A stretch of DNA of 64,000 bases, from positions 62,001 through 126,000 of the forward strand of contig CACNIF010000001.1 of assembly GCA_902620465.1 (NCBI GenBank), written 5' to 3'. The notes beneath the pieces were generated by a model that was given only the letters and a program-made list of their open reading frames with translations, made no database searches and was not told the DNA's origin. The position numbers and the translations under genes were made by a program. This document shows positions 54,606 through 62,623 of the stretch, piece by piece. Source of the stretch: an uncultured Pelagibacteraceae bacterium. GTDB taxonomy: Bacteria; Pseudomonadota; Alphaproteobacteria; Pelagibacterales; Pelagibacteraceae. Numbering within the stretch: position 1 is the stretch's first letter; each line of letters opens with the position of its first letter.

Positions 54606-55307
54606 ATGAATTTTTCAAAAGCTATCTTTAGATTTGTAATTATTTCTATCTTTACTTTATCTTTTTCCAATATTTCAAATTCAGTGGAAAAAAATTATTA
54701 TAAAGATTTAATAACAGATTGGTCTAGAATTTTTCCTGACAGCAACAGAAATGCTGCTGGTCCAAAATTCTTCAAATATATAATTGATAAAGACATAAAT
54801 TATGAAGATTTCATTGAATATAACAAACTTTATTGTGCTGTTTCTGGTTCTTTGATTGATCCCAATAGTGACCCTGATTTTTTATTTATCAGTGAGAGAG
54901 GAACTAAAAATAAAATTTGTGGTAATTACTATAAATGTTGTATTCCGTGTTCTTGTGACATTATGAAATATTCTGAAGTCGAAAGGATGAAATATAAATT
55001 TACAGACGGCATCAAGGAGTTTTTTGTTTTTACAATTAAAAATCCCTGCAACAAAGAAGATTTTCCAAATAGGGTTAATAAAGATTATTTTTGTGTTGGA
55101 GAGAAAATAAATAACAAACAAGTTTATGATTTAAATGGCCGAATAGTAATTGGTTTATTGCATAACGGTAAAAGCTGCAGAAAAGATGAGATAGATTTTG
55201 TAAAAAGTCATCAGATAACTGGTAGATTTTGTGAATTTAGAAATAATACACCCATAGAGAATTTAGAGGCAGGCATGGGTGATATTTTTATTAAACTTGC
55301 GAGATAA
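54606..55307 (+). CDS. Secreted Cys-rich protein of unknown function
   Basis: I do not recognise this 233-residue protein. It has a signal peptide (FRFVIISIFTLSFSNISNS) and ten Cys, all in the mature part, including the dense CGNYYKCCIPCSCD cluster and later single Cys in NPCNK, YFCVG, KSCRK and RFCEF. The even number would fit disulfides, while the CC-xx-C-x-C cluster could instead bind metal. The start ATG sits 83 bp from the divergent fasciclin start, and the small membrane gene follows after 5 bp. Confidence 0.75.
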   Translation: MNFSKAIFRFVIISIFTLSFSNISNSVEKNYYKDLITDWSRIFPDSNRNAAGPKFFKYIIDKDINYEDFIEYNKLYCAVSGSLIDPNSDPDFLFISERGTKNKICGNYYKCCIPCSCDIMKYSEVERMKYKFTDGIKEFFVFTIKNPCNKEDFPNRVNKDYFCVGEKINNKQVYDLNGRIVIGLLHNGKSCRKDEIDFVKSHQITGRFCEFRNNTPIENLEAGMGDIFIKLAR

Positions 55308-55312
55308 AAATT

Positions 55313-55534
55313 ATGGATAATAAGATTTTTGAATGGGCAGGAGTTATAACAGCAATATTATATTCATTATTCGTAGCTATGAATATTGGTATTGAATTTT
55401 TTGGTTTTTGCTTATTACTTTTATCTGCAATTTTAATAGGAATTTGGGCGTATAGAGGTGGTCATAGAGGAATATTATTTTTACAATTTTTTTACGCAAC
55501 GGCAGGAATTATTGGAATGTTTAGGTGGTTTTAA
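55313..55534 (+). CDS. Small membrane protein of unknown function
   Basis: The 73-residue protein is almost entirely hydrophobic, with three probable helices (VITAILYSLFVAMNIG, FFGFCLLLLSAILIGIWAY, and GILFLQFFYATAGIIGMF). A GHRGILFLQF hairpin in the middle and a terminal RWF are the only polar marks. The layout loosely resembles small PnuC-related or DUF6552-type proteins, but I cannot assign it. Its stop overlaps the end of the convergent photolyase-like gene by 4 bp. Confidence 0.6.
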   Translation: MDNKIFEWAGVITAILYSLFVAMNIGIEFFGFCLLLLSAILIGIWAYRGGHRGILFLQFFYATAGIIGMFRWF

Positions 55535-56670
55535 TTGAAAGTTGAAATTATTTTTGGAATATAATTTTTAAAATTAAAAAAACCTTTGTTGCAATATTGC
55601 CAAGAATACTGATCAAGTTTTCTATATAAAAAAGTTATTTTTGAGCTATTTAAATTTAAATAATCTAAATTTTCACCAACAGAGGGATATAAACCATAAC
55701 AGTTTTGAATATCTTTTATTTTACTTATATTGACTACCTCATAATCAATAGACTTGGCTTTTAACCTTTGTTCTTGGTCTTCAATTAAAAGGGATTTAAA
55801 TCTTACAACTTTTTCACTCAGCTTAATAGATCTATTATTATTTTCATTTGAAATTAAATAAATTTTTTTAAATTTGTAATTTTGAAAATCAGTAATTTCA
55901 AAAGAGAGATTGTTATCAAAAATTAGTAGACTTTTATCTTCAATATTTTGAGGATTACTAAAATCTTGTTTTATTATTGAGTAAGTTTTTTCAGATACTT
56001 TTGGAGGAGCCTTTTCATTTAACTTAATATTATTGAATCTGTTAGTAGTGAATTTTTTAATGTTCCATTCGCTCGCCAAATAATGTTTTCCTTGTGTTTG
56101 GACTCCAGCAACCCATCTCCATCCAAGAGTATTGGACGCAGCATCGCCGTCATATAGATGTTGCATAAAAAATTCTGCACCTAATTGCCAAGGTAATTCT
56201 AGAGTAAAAATCCAAATACTGGCGAACCACATCCTTGTATGATTGTGTAAATAATTATTTTCTTTTAGTTCGATTACCCATTGATTAAAGCAATCTATCT
56301 TTGTTTTTCCTTCAATTGCATTTTTATAATTTTGATTATTTTTTAAATTCTCCTTAATTTTAATTAATTCTGTTAAATAATCTGACCAAACATTTGGTCT
56401 TAATTCTAGCCAGCCCTTCCAATATGTGCGCCATAATACTTCTTGTATAAATTTTTCATTTTTTGAAAAAGAAAATTTACCTAGAGATTTTTTAATGATC
56501 TCTTGTTCATTAACGATTCCATGAGTAATATATGGTGACAAACAAGAAACATTTGATCTTTTATCTGGACCAAAATCAAAATTTCTAAGCTTTGAATATT
56601 CTGCAAGATTGTTTTCAACAAAACTTTCTAATCGATCTAAGGCCTTAGCCCTTGAGGGTTCAAAATTCAT
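55531..56670 (-). CDS. FAD-binding photolyase-like protein with domain order reversed
   Basis: The 379-residue protein begins directly with the photolyase FAD-binding domain (residues 1-215): NFEPSRAKALDRLESFV, SNVSCLSPYITHGIV, EVLWRTYWKGW, NYLHNHTRMWFASIWIFTLELPWQLGAEFFMQHLYDGDAASNTLGWRWVAGVQTQGK. The FAD-contact Asn/Asp/Trp region is intact. There is no N-terminal alpha/beta antenna domain. Instead, residues 240-379 look alpha/beta: KSLLIFDNNLSFE, FKKIYLISNEN, VVRFKSLLIEDQEQRLKAKSIDYEVVNI. This resembles the antenna domain moved to the C-terminus. It could be a repair enzyme or light sensor. It is coupled to nothing upstream except possibly the psiE-like gene 6 bp away. Confidence 0.85.
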   Translation of the reverse strand: MNFEPSRAKALDRLESFVENNLAEYSKLRNFDFGPDKRSNVSCLSPYITHGIVNEQEIIKKSLGKFSFSKNEKFIQEVLWRTYWKGWLELRPNVWSDYLTELIKIKENLKNNQNYKNAIEGKTKIDCFNQWVIELKENNYLHNHTRMWFASIWIFTLELPWQLGAEFFMQHLYDGDAASNTLGWRWVAGVQTQGKHYLASEWNIKKFTTNRFNNIKLNEKAPPKVSEKTYSIIKQDFSNPQNIEDKSLLIFDNNLSFEITDFQNYKFKKIYLISNENNNRSIKLSEKVVRFKSLLIEDQEQRLKAKSIDYEVVNISKIKDIQNCYGLYPSVGENLDYLNLNSSKITFLYRKLDQYSWQYCNKGFFNFKNYIPKIISTFN

Positions 56671-56676
56671 TTAAAA

Positions 56677-57057
56677 CTATTTAGATTTTTTTTTCTTAAG
56701 ACCTAATTTATCACTATGTCTTAATCTCAAGATTACAATAGCACCAGCAATTAAAACTATTGCAACTGCCTCATAAACTAATGCAGTAGGGTCCATTTCT
56801 TTACCTTGAAGAATAATAAATCGAGCAAGTGCAGTAATTGCTATTAGTAGTGGTAATGTAATACTGATTGATTGCTGGTTCCAAAAAACTCTAACCATTG
56901 CAAGAACTTCCAAATAAAGAAACATTAATAACAAGTCAGCTAATGTTACAGACATGTTTTGATACATTTTATAAATTTCAATACCTACAGCAATTACTGT
57001 GCTTATTAAAATAATGCACATTAGTATAAGTTGTAGATTCTTAGCTATTTTTTCCAT
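56677..57057 (-). CDS. PsiE-like membrane protein
   Basis: The 126-residue protein has four membrane helices with the PsiE pattern: LMCIILISTVIAVGIEIYKM, LADLLLMFLYLEVLAMVRVFW, SITLPLLIAITALARFIIL and AVAIVLIAGAIVILRLRH. PsiE (phosphate-starvation inducible E) proteins are widespread and their function is unknown. It ends in a Lys-rich cytosolic tail. Its start overlaps the stop of the upstream membrane gene by one base (TAATG), so these two likely form a pair. Confidence 0.8.
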   Translation of the reverse strand: MEKIAKNLQLILMCIILISTVIAVGIEIYKMYQNMSVTLADLLLMFLYLEVLAMVRVFWNQQSISITLPLLIAITALARFIILQGKEMDPTALVYEAVAIVLIAGAIVILRLRHSDKLGLKKKKSK

Positions 57058-57509
57058 TATTTGTCCTTACTAAATGGCAACCATTTTTCAAACACTGATT
57101 TTGATGGACCATCATATGGAATAGTATAAGAGTTAGTATTTGTTAAAACTTCAATACCCTTAGAAAAAACAAAAATAAACACTATAACAAATACAATAAC
57201 CATAATTTTAAATGGATCAAAATTTTTTGTTTGAAAGACGCTGGTCGATTTTTCCTCAGCTTTATGGAACTGTTTGAATGTCATATAGACTGCAAATATA
57301 AGACCGATATGTGCCAAGTATGTTCCAGCCCAGCCAAAAGCAAAAGTCGTATATGAAAATACATACAAACTAAATACAGTCGTCCATATAAAACTCAGAA
57401 CTAATAATATTTGTAATCTAACAGCTTTAGGTAATGATCTTAAATCGTTTTTACTATCATCAAATAATATATTAGCCGAGTCTTGCATCCATTTTTTTAA
57501 ATTGTCCAT
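57057..57509 (-). CDS. Three-helix membrane protein of unknown function
   Basis: The 150-residue protein has a soluble N-terminal segment (MDNLKKWMQDSANILFDDSKNDLRSLPKA), three hydrophobic helices (QILLVLSFIWTTVFSLYVFSY, FGWAGTYLAHIGLIFAVYMTF, IMVIVFVIVFIFVFS), and a C-terminal periplasmic or cytosolic tail. I cannot name a family. It is coupled by TAATG to the PsiE-like gene. The 61-bp gap before it contains the palindrome at 57535-57561. Confidence 0.7.
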   Translation of the reverse strand: MDNLKKWMQDSANILFDDSKNDLRSLPKAVRLQILLVLSFIWTTVFSLYVFSYTTFAFGWAGTYLAHIGLIFAVYMTFKQFHKAEEKSTSVFQTKNFDPFKIMVIVFVIVFIFVFSKGIEVLTNTNSYTIPYDGPSKSVFEKWLPFSKDK

Positions 57510-57534
57510 GAAACTAAGTTATGTTTTTTTTCAG

Positions 57535-57561
57535 AATTGACAATGTAAAAAATTGTCAATT
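57535..57561. promoter_or_regulatory. Perfect 10-bp inverted repeat between argG and the membrane-gene pair
   Basis: AATTGACAAT and ATTGTCAATT form a perfect 10-bp dyad with a 7-base spacer. On the minus strand it lies between the argG stop and the start at 57509. No run of T follows on that strand, so it is not a standard terminator for argG; on the plus strand a short TTTTT follows but no gene precedes. An operator or a bidirectional hairpin are both possible. Confidence 0.6.
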
Positions 57562-57570
57562 TTTCTTGAG

Positions 57571-58755
57571 TTATCTTAATTTTTTTTTATGGAAATTTAT
57601 AAATTTTTCAACGTTAAATTTATTGAAGGATTTATTTTCCTCAAATGAAACCTTTTTCATTGAATATGCTTTACTTTTTGTAATTCTTGATTGAATAATA
57701 ATATTTCCTTTATAAAGCTTAAGTTTTACAGCTCCATTTACTTTATTTCTTTTGAGATCAACAATTTTTTGAAGTTTAAACCTCTCTTTAGAAAACCAAT
57801 ATCCATTGTAAATTAATTCTGCATATCTAGACATTATGGAATCTTTTTTATGCATTGTGTTTTTGTCTAATGTTACAGACTCTATAGCTCTATGTGCATG
57901 AATAAGAAGTGTACCACCAGGTGTTTCATAAACTCCTCTAGATTTTATACCAAGAAATCTATTTTCAACTAAATCAACTCTTCCGATACCGTTTTTACCA
58001 GCTATTAAATTAAGTTTTGTTAAAATTTTCTCAGGATTATATTTTTTTCCATTAATACCAACTGGGTCTCCATTTTTAAAATTTATGGATATGAATGTAG
58101 GTTTATTAGGAGCTTTCTCTGCAGAAACCGTTCTTTGAAAAATAATTTCTGGGGCAGAATTTTTAGGATTTTCTAAAACTTTTCCCTCGGTAGAGGTATG
58201 AAACAAGTTATCATCAACAGAAAAAGGTGTGGAACCTGCTTTATCTTTAGGTATCGGTATTTTGTATTTTTTTGCATATTTAATAAGATCTGTTCTAGAT
58301 CTTAAATTCCAAATTCTCCAGGGTGCTATTATCTTAATCTTTGGACCAAAATAATGATATCCAAGCTCAAATCTGACTTGATCATTTCCTTTACCAGTGG
58401 CTCCATGAGATACTGCATAAGCTTTATATTTTTTTGCAATTCTTATTTGATCTTTTGCTATTAAAGGTCTTGCAATTGAGGTACCCAATAAATATACGCC
58501 CTCATAAATCGCGTGACCTCTGATCATCGGAAAAACATAATCTTTAACAAAAATATTTTTTAAGTCTTTTATTATAATATTTTTTACCCCAAATTTTTTT
58601 GCATTTTTGATTATCTTTTTTTTATCTATCTTTTGACCAATATCAGCTGTGTAACAGATTACTTCGGCATTGTAATTTTCTTGAAGCCATTTAAGTATTA
58701 TGGAGGTATCTAGTCCTCCAGAATAAGCTAATACAATTCTTCTCTTTTGTGTCAT
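57571..58755 (-). CDS. argG: Argininosuccinate synthase
   Basis: ArgG joins citrulline and aspartate with ATP to form argininosuccinate in arginine synthesis. The 394-residue protein has the PP-loop ATP motif VLAYSGGLDTSIILKWLQE, EVICYTADIGQ, SHGATGKGNDQVRFE, and GRVDLVENRFLGIKSRGVYETPGGTLL. The length is standard for the common type. It follows the IalB-like gene after 3 bp. Confidence 0.97.
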   Translation of the reverse strand: MTQKRRIVLAYSGGLDTSIILKWLQENYNAEVICYTADIGQKIDKKKIIKNAKKFGVKNIIIKDLKNIFVKDYVFPMIRGHAIYEGVYLLGTSIARPLIAKDQIRIAKKYKAYAVSHGATGKGNDQVRFELGYHYFGPKIKIIAPWRIWNLRSRTDLIKYAKKYKIPIPKDKAGSTPFSVDDNLFHTSTEGKVLENPKNSAPEIIFQRTVSAEKAPNKPTFISINFKNGDPVGINGKKYNPEKILTKLNLIAGKNGIGRVDLVENRFLGIKSRGVYETPGGTLLIHAHRAIESVTLDKNTMHKKDSIMSRYAELIYNGYWFSKERFKLQKIVDLKRNKVNGAVKLKLYKGNIIIQSRITKSKAYSMKKVSFEENKSFNKFNVEKFINFHKKKLR

Positions 58756-58758
58756 TAA

Positions 58759-59271
58759 CTAACTACAAGCTTTTTTCGCTGTGTTATAAGCTTTAGTGAA
58801 ACCTAATAATGAATAATGATCAATTGTTTGAGAACCTTTTTCGTTATAACCAGTAACCATAATTCTAGAACCTTTTTTCATAACCCTAACCATTATTTTT
58901 TCTTTTTTATTACTGGTCATCCAAGCAAAACCTTGTTGTTTGATATCAAATTTAAATTTGTTATTTCCAGATTTTGCAAGAACAGTATTATTTTTATTAA
59001 ATTCATATCCAGCTGTAGTGCTTATTTCATTAGTAATTTTTTCATCTGGTCTGAATGTCACAAACAGCCTTGCATCTCTTTTACTTGTTTTTGGAGATTG
59101 TAAAATTGGTGAGGATTGAGCAAAACAAACTTTACCCGATTTTTCTGCTAGCACTATGGTTTCCCAATCTTTATATTTTCCAATTTTTTTAAGATCTTCA
59201 GCTAGGGTTTTTGTAATTGAAAAAAAAATAAAAAATAAAGACAATAATAAAGTTTTTTTAATTATGGGCAT
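58759..59271 (-). CDS. Invasion-associated locus B (IalB) family periplasmic protein
   Basis: The 170-residue protein has a signal peptide (IKKTLLLSLFFIFFSITKTLA) followed by the IalB-family pattern KIGKYKDWETIVLAEKSGKVCFAQSSP, RDARLFVTFRP, FDIKQQGFAWM and KGSQTIDHYSLLGFTKAYNTAKKAC. A Cys pair could form a disulfide. IalB is known from Bartonella, but the family occurs in many free-living alphaproteobacteria, where its role is unknown; invasion is not implied. It overlaps the aldo/keto reductase gene by 10 bp. Confidence 0.88.
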   Translation of the reverse strand: MPIIKKTLLLSLFFIFFSITKTLAEDLKKIGKYKDWETIVLAEKSGKVCFAQSSPILQSPKTSKRDARLFVTFRPDEKITNEISTTAGYEFNKNNTVLAKSGNNKFKFDIKQQGFAWMTSNKKEKIMVRVMKKGSRIMVTGYNEKGSQTIDHYSLLGFTKAYNTAKKACS

Positions 59272-60302
59272 GGGTTTGGGTATTTTTTTTGAATATTATT
59301 AATTTCATTTAGTATTTCACTTGATAGAGTTACATTTACACTTTCTATATTTGTTTTCAACTGTTCCATTGTCGTTGCTCCAATAATTACACTTGTTACA
59401 AAAGGCTGAATCTCACAAAATTTTAAAGACATTTGGGTAAAATCAACGTTAAATTTTTTTGATATTTTATAATATTCCTCAATTGCGTTTTGACCATTTT
59501 CGTTTTTATATCTTGTAAAATCTTTAAATAGTTTCATTCTTGATTTTTCAGGCAAATTATTATTCCTATATTTTCCCGTTAAGTAACCAAATGCTAGTGG
59601 TGAATAGGCTAACAATCCACTTTTCTCTCTTACTGAAATTTCTGCTAATCCAACTTCATAAGATCTATTGAGTAAATTATAAGGGTTTTGAACAGACATC
59701 ATTTTAGGAAGATTTTTTAACTTAGAGATTTCAAGAAATTTTGACAAACCCCATGCTGTCTCGTTAGATAAACCTACATATCTAATTTTTCCCTGCTTAA
59801 TAAAATTTTCTAGACTTTCAAGTATTTCCTCAAATGGTGTCCAGTCATTATCGTTTTCATCGTGCTCGTAACCGTGTTTTCCAAAAAAATTAGTATTTCT
59901 CTCAGGCCAATGAAGTTGATATAAATCTATGTAATCTGTTTTTAACCTTTTAAGGCTTTCTTCTAAAGCATCTGAAATTTTCTTTTTTCCAAAATTATTT
60001 CCACCACCCCGAATATATTTATTTGAGGTATTTCCACAGACTTTTGTAGCAATTACAACTTTGTCTCTTTTATTTGTTTTTTTAAACCAGTTTCCAATTA
60101 TTCTCTCTGTTTCACCATAAGTTTCTTTTCTCATGGGAATTGAATAAATTTCTGCTGTATCCCAAAAGTTTACTCCATGATCTAATGCCCAGTCCATTTG
60201 CTCGAAACCTTCTTCTTCCGTATTTTGTTCTCCCCAGGTCATTGTACCGAGACAAATTGTACTAACGTCAAGATCAGTATTACCTAATTTTTTGTAATTC
60301 AT
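59262..60302 (-). CDS. Aldo/keto reductase (Tas-like)
   Basis: The 346-residue TIM-barrel protein matches the AKR family nearest to E. coli Tas: KLGNTDLDVSTICLGTMTWGEQNTEEEGFEQMDWALDHGVNFWDTAEIY with catalytic Asp and Tyr, IATKVCG with the Lys, YIDLYQLHWPERNTNFFG with the His, and IRYVGLSNE, AYSPLAFGYLTGKY and VIIGATTMEQLKTNI for NADP binding. The substrate is unknown. It overlaps the IalB-like gene and is divergent from the BI-1 gene. Confidence 0.93.
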   Translation of the reverse strand: MNYKKLGNTDLDVSTICLGTMTWGEQNTEEEGFEQMDWALDHGVNFWDTAEIYSIPMRKETYGETERIIGNWFKKTNKRDKVVIATKVCGNTSNKYIRGGGNNFGKKKISDALEESLKRLKTDYIDLYQLHWPERNTNFFGKHGYEHDENDNDWTPFEEILESLENFIKQGKIRYVGLSNETAWGLSKFLEISKLKNLPKMMSVQNPYNLLNRSYEVGLAEISVREKSGLLAYSPLAFGYLTGKYRNNNLPEKSRMKLFKDFTRYKNENGQNAIEEYYKISKKFNVDFTQMSLKFCEIQPFVTSVIIGATTMEQLKTNIESVNVTLSSEILNEINNIQKKYPNPCP

Positions 60303-60383
60303 TGTGGTTTTAAAGTGTTAATATTTATTAATCTTTTAAGGTATCTTGAATAATTAGTAAAAGACTATATATCTATAGCAATT

Positions 60384-61148
60384 ATGGAATTTGATAAAAA
60401 AGGAATTTTAGCAAGAGCAAAAGCTGCAGCTCAAGAAACAACTGCGGTTATGGATGAAGGCTTAAGAGCCTACATGCTAAAAGTTTACAATTATATGGCA
60501 ACCGGTGTTCTTTTAACTGGAATTGTAGCTTTATTATCCTTTAAGATGTCGGTAGTAACTGATGCAGGTGGGTCTATTGTTGCATTAACGAGTTTTGGTT
60601 CAGCAATTTATATGTCCGGATTGAAATGGGTTGTAATGTTAGCTCCATTAGCAATTGTGTTTTACATGAGTTTTGGCATAAATAAAATGAGTGCTGGAAA
60701 AGCACAAACTACTTTTTGGGTTTTTGCTGCGTTAATGGGATTATCTCTTTCCTCTATACTATTAGTGTATACTGGTTTAAGTGTAACTAGAGTTTTCTTT
60801 ATATCTTCAGCAACTTTCGGTGCGATGAGCATTTATGGATATACAACTAAAAGAGACTTAACGAAATTGGGCTCTTTCTTGATGATGGGATTAATTGGAA
60901 TTATCATTGCTTCGTTGGTAAATATTTTCATGAAATCATCTATGATGTATTTTGTTATTTCAATTTTAGGTGTGCTTATATTTGTTGGATTAACCGCTTA
61001 TGATACACAAAAAATAAAAAATATTTATGTAGCTAGTGATACTGGTGAATTAATGGGTAAAAAGGCTGTAATGGGTGCTTTAACCTTGTATCTTGATTTC
61101 ATAAATCTATTTATCATGCTCCTTAGACTTTTTGGTCAAAGAAGATAA
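60384..61148 (+). CDS. Bax inhibitor-1 (BI-1/YccA) family membrane protein
   Basis: The 254-residue protein has seven membrane helices in the BI-1 arrangement: LRAYMLKVYNYMATGVLLTGIVAL, the KAQTTFWVFAALMGLSLSSILLVYTG helix, FGAMSIYGYTTKRDLTKLGSFLMMGLIGIIIASLVNIF, and FVGLTAYDTQKIK with the conserved di-Asp-like region, ending LYLDFINLFIMLLRLFGQRR. BI-1 homologues act as pH-sensitive calcium leak channels in tested cases. It converges on the DUF2794 gene with 2 bp between them. Confidence 0.93.
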   Translation: MEFDKKGILARAKAAAQETTAVMDEGLRAYMLKVYNYMATGVLLTGIVALLSFKMSVVTDAGGSIVALTSFGSAIYMSGLKWVVMLAPLAIVFYMSFGINKMSAGKAQTTFWVFAALMGLSLSSILLVYTGLSVTRVFFISSATFGAMSIYGYTTKRDLTKLGSFLMMGLIGIIIASLVNIFMKSSMMYFVISILGVLIFVGLTAYDTQKIKNIYVASDTGELMGKKAVMGALTLYLDFINLFIMLLRLFGQRR

Positions 61149-61150
61149 CG

Positions 61151-61498
61151 TTAATCTGAAAGTTTTTTCCAGTTAGTATTTTTAAGCAAATTACTTAAAT
61201 TGTCAGAATTTTTCAAAATCTTGCCATTTGTATCAGTAATTAAATATTTTAAATTTTTGTTTTTTGGTTTAAAATTTTTACAGATTTTATATAGAGCGTT
61301 TTCAGCAGCATTTTTAAAAACACTAAACCCAACTTGTCTACTGGAAATATTTAATCCATAATCTTTCCAAGATCCTTCAGAAACCATTTTAGCATATAAA
61401 TCCAGAATTATTTTAAGCTCGTTTTTTTCAAAAAAATATTTTTCATCGATGCTTTTATTGTGTGTATTATTTATGATTAATCGTAAGTTGTTATTCAT
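61151..61498 (-). CDS. DUF2794 family protein
   Basis: The 115-residue protein has the DUF2794 pattern FEKNELKIILDLYAKMVSEGSWKDYGLNISSRQVGFSVFKNAAENALYKICK, then YLITDTNGKILKNSDNLSNLL. The family is restricted to alphaproteobacteria and its role is unknown. The start overlaps the yciB stop by 8 bp, and the pair is conserved in the class. Confidence 0.85.
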   Translation of the reverse strand: MNNNLRLIINNTHNKSIDEKYFFEKNELKIILDLYAKMVSEGSWKDYGLNISSRQVGFSVFKNAAENALYKICKNFKPKNKNLKYLITDTNGKILKNSDNLSNLLKNTNWKKLSD

Positions 61499-62042
61499 TA
61501 ATTTTATATTTATTAATTAAACTGATTTGAAAAGCAGTGAATATAAATGTAATAGGTAATAAGCCCCATACTTTAAAGTTAACCCAAAACTCTTCAGTTT
61601 GAGTTCTCCATACTAACTCATTTAAAACTGCCAATCCGAAGAAAAAATATATCCATCTTTTATTTAATATTTCCCAGCCTGTATCTGATAATGAAATTGA
61701 ACCACCCATAATTTTTTTAAGTACGGGCTCTTTTGTAAAATATCTACCAAATATTAAAGATAATCCGAATAAGATATTTATAATAGTTGGTTTAATATAA
61801 ATGAAAACTGGATTATCAAAATAGATAGTCAGTCCACCAAATAATGTAATTAGTATTCCACTAATTAAAGGAACTTTAGGAATTTTTTTCTCTAGCATCC
61901 ACATAATTATTAGTGCGATAATAGTTGCAATTATGAAAGGTGGTATCGCAATCTTTAAATCTTTGTCACTATCGTAATAGTAGTAAAAAAAAATTATAAG
62001 CGGCCCGAAATCTGTAAGAAATTTAATTAAGGATTTATTCAC
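61491..62042 (-). CDS. yciB: Inner-membrane-spanning protein YciB (septation protein A)
   Basis: YciB/IspZ is a five-helix inner-membrane protein that interacts with cell-elongation and division proteins. The sequence shows IKFLTDFGPLIIFFYYYYDSDK at the N-terminus, a long helix ...IATIIALIIMWMLEKKIPKVPLISGILITLFGGLTIYF, then GRYFTKEPVLKKIMGGSISLSDTGWEILNKRW and AVLNELVWRTQTEEFWVNFKVWGLLPITFIF, all family hallmarks. I prefer GTG 62042 (183 residues) over TTG 62075 in the ORF track because it matches the family length; the start is uncertain. Confidence 0.92.
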   Translation of the reverse strand: MNKSLIKFLTDFGPLIIFFYYYYDSDKDLKIAIPPFIIATIIALIIMWMLEKKIPKVPLISGILITLFGGLTIYFDNPVFIYIKPTIINILFGLSLIFGRYFTKEPVLKKIMGGSISLSDTGWEILNKRWIYFFFGLAVLNELVWRTQTEEFWVNFKVWGLLPITFIFTAFQISLINKYKINE

Positions 62043-62130
62043 AAAAAAGATATTAACATAAATAAAATTTAACAAAAACTTTATATTTTTTCCTATTGAT
62101 TTTTATTTTTAAATACCCATACTCTCTCCA

Positions 62131-62451
62131 ATGGCAATTCAAAAAGCAAAATTTTCAATTGGTGACATTGTAAAACATAAACATTTTGAATTTAGAGGTG
62201 TAATTTATGATGTTGATTTTGAATTTAATAATTCTGAGGAGTGGTATCAGTCTATTCCGAAGAATGTTAGACCAAGAAAAGATCAACCATTTTATCATTT
62301 ATTGGCTGAAAATGATGAAATTACATATGAGGCGTATGTCTCAGAACAGAATTTATTAGTAGACGATTCTAATGAGCCCATAAAACACCCACTTATAGAG
62401 GAAATTTTTTCTGGTAAAAAAGGCTCAAGTTATTTCAAGCAATCTAACTAA
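62131..62451 (+). CDS. hspQ: Heat shock protein HspQ
   Basis: HspQ binds hemimethylated DNA in E. coli and acts as a specificity factor for the Lon protease. The 106-residue protein has AKFSIGDIVKHKHFEFRGVIYDVDFEFNNSEEWYQSIP, RKDQPFYHLLAEND and YEAYVSEQNLLVDDS with the conserved Trp and Tyr residues. The length and pattern fit the family. The 172-bp gap after it contains the long hairpin described separately. Confidence 0.9.
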   Translation: MAIQKAKFSIGDIVKHKHFEFRGVIYDVDFEFNNSEEWYQSIPKNVRPRKDQPFYHLLAENDEITYEAYVSEQNLLVDDSNEPIKHPLIEEIFSGKKGSSYFKQSN

Positions 62452-62516
62452 AATCCATTTTTTAAACACAATTAGCTCAAAACTTAGACACACGATCCTG
62501 TTAAGAATATTACAAT

Positions 62517-62576
62517 TCGGTCAAGGATGCTAAAATTTTACCCTTCGTTATTATCTCCCTCTGCATTCTTGATCGG
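62517..62576 (+). ncRNA. Candidate structured RNA or leader element before ccmC
   Basis: TCGGTCAAGGATGC (62517-62530) can pair with GCATTCTTGATCGG (62563-62576) over 14 bp with only G-U wobbles and no bulge, enclosing a 32-base pyrimidine-rich loop. ATAATTTTT follows directly. The 3' arm could instead pair with an upstream TTAAGAAT (62501-62508), giving two exclusive folds. It lies 66-125 bp past hspQ and 48 bp before ccmC. It does not match an RNA family I know. Confidence 0.5.
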
Positions 62577-62623
62577 ATAATTTTTCACATTATATTCAGC
62601 GTATGAATTAGTATATATCTTTT

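Noticed and set aside
58759-59271. Virulence function implied by the IalB name
   Set aside because: The family is common in free-living alphaproteobacteria and nothing else in the window suggests host association.
62452-62623. SRP RNA, 6S RNA or tmRNA
   Set aside because: The GGAAG..GAAGCA SRP loop, tmRNA tRNA-like ends and the 6S open-bubble layout are not visible, so the hairpin is left as an unassigned candidate.
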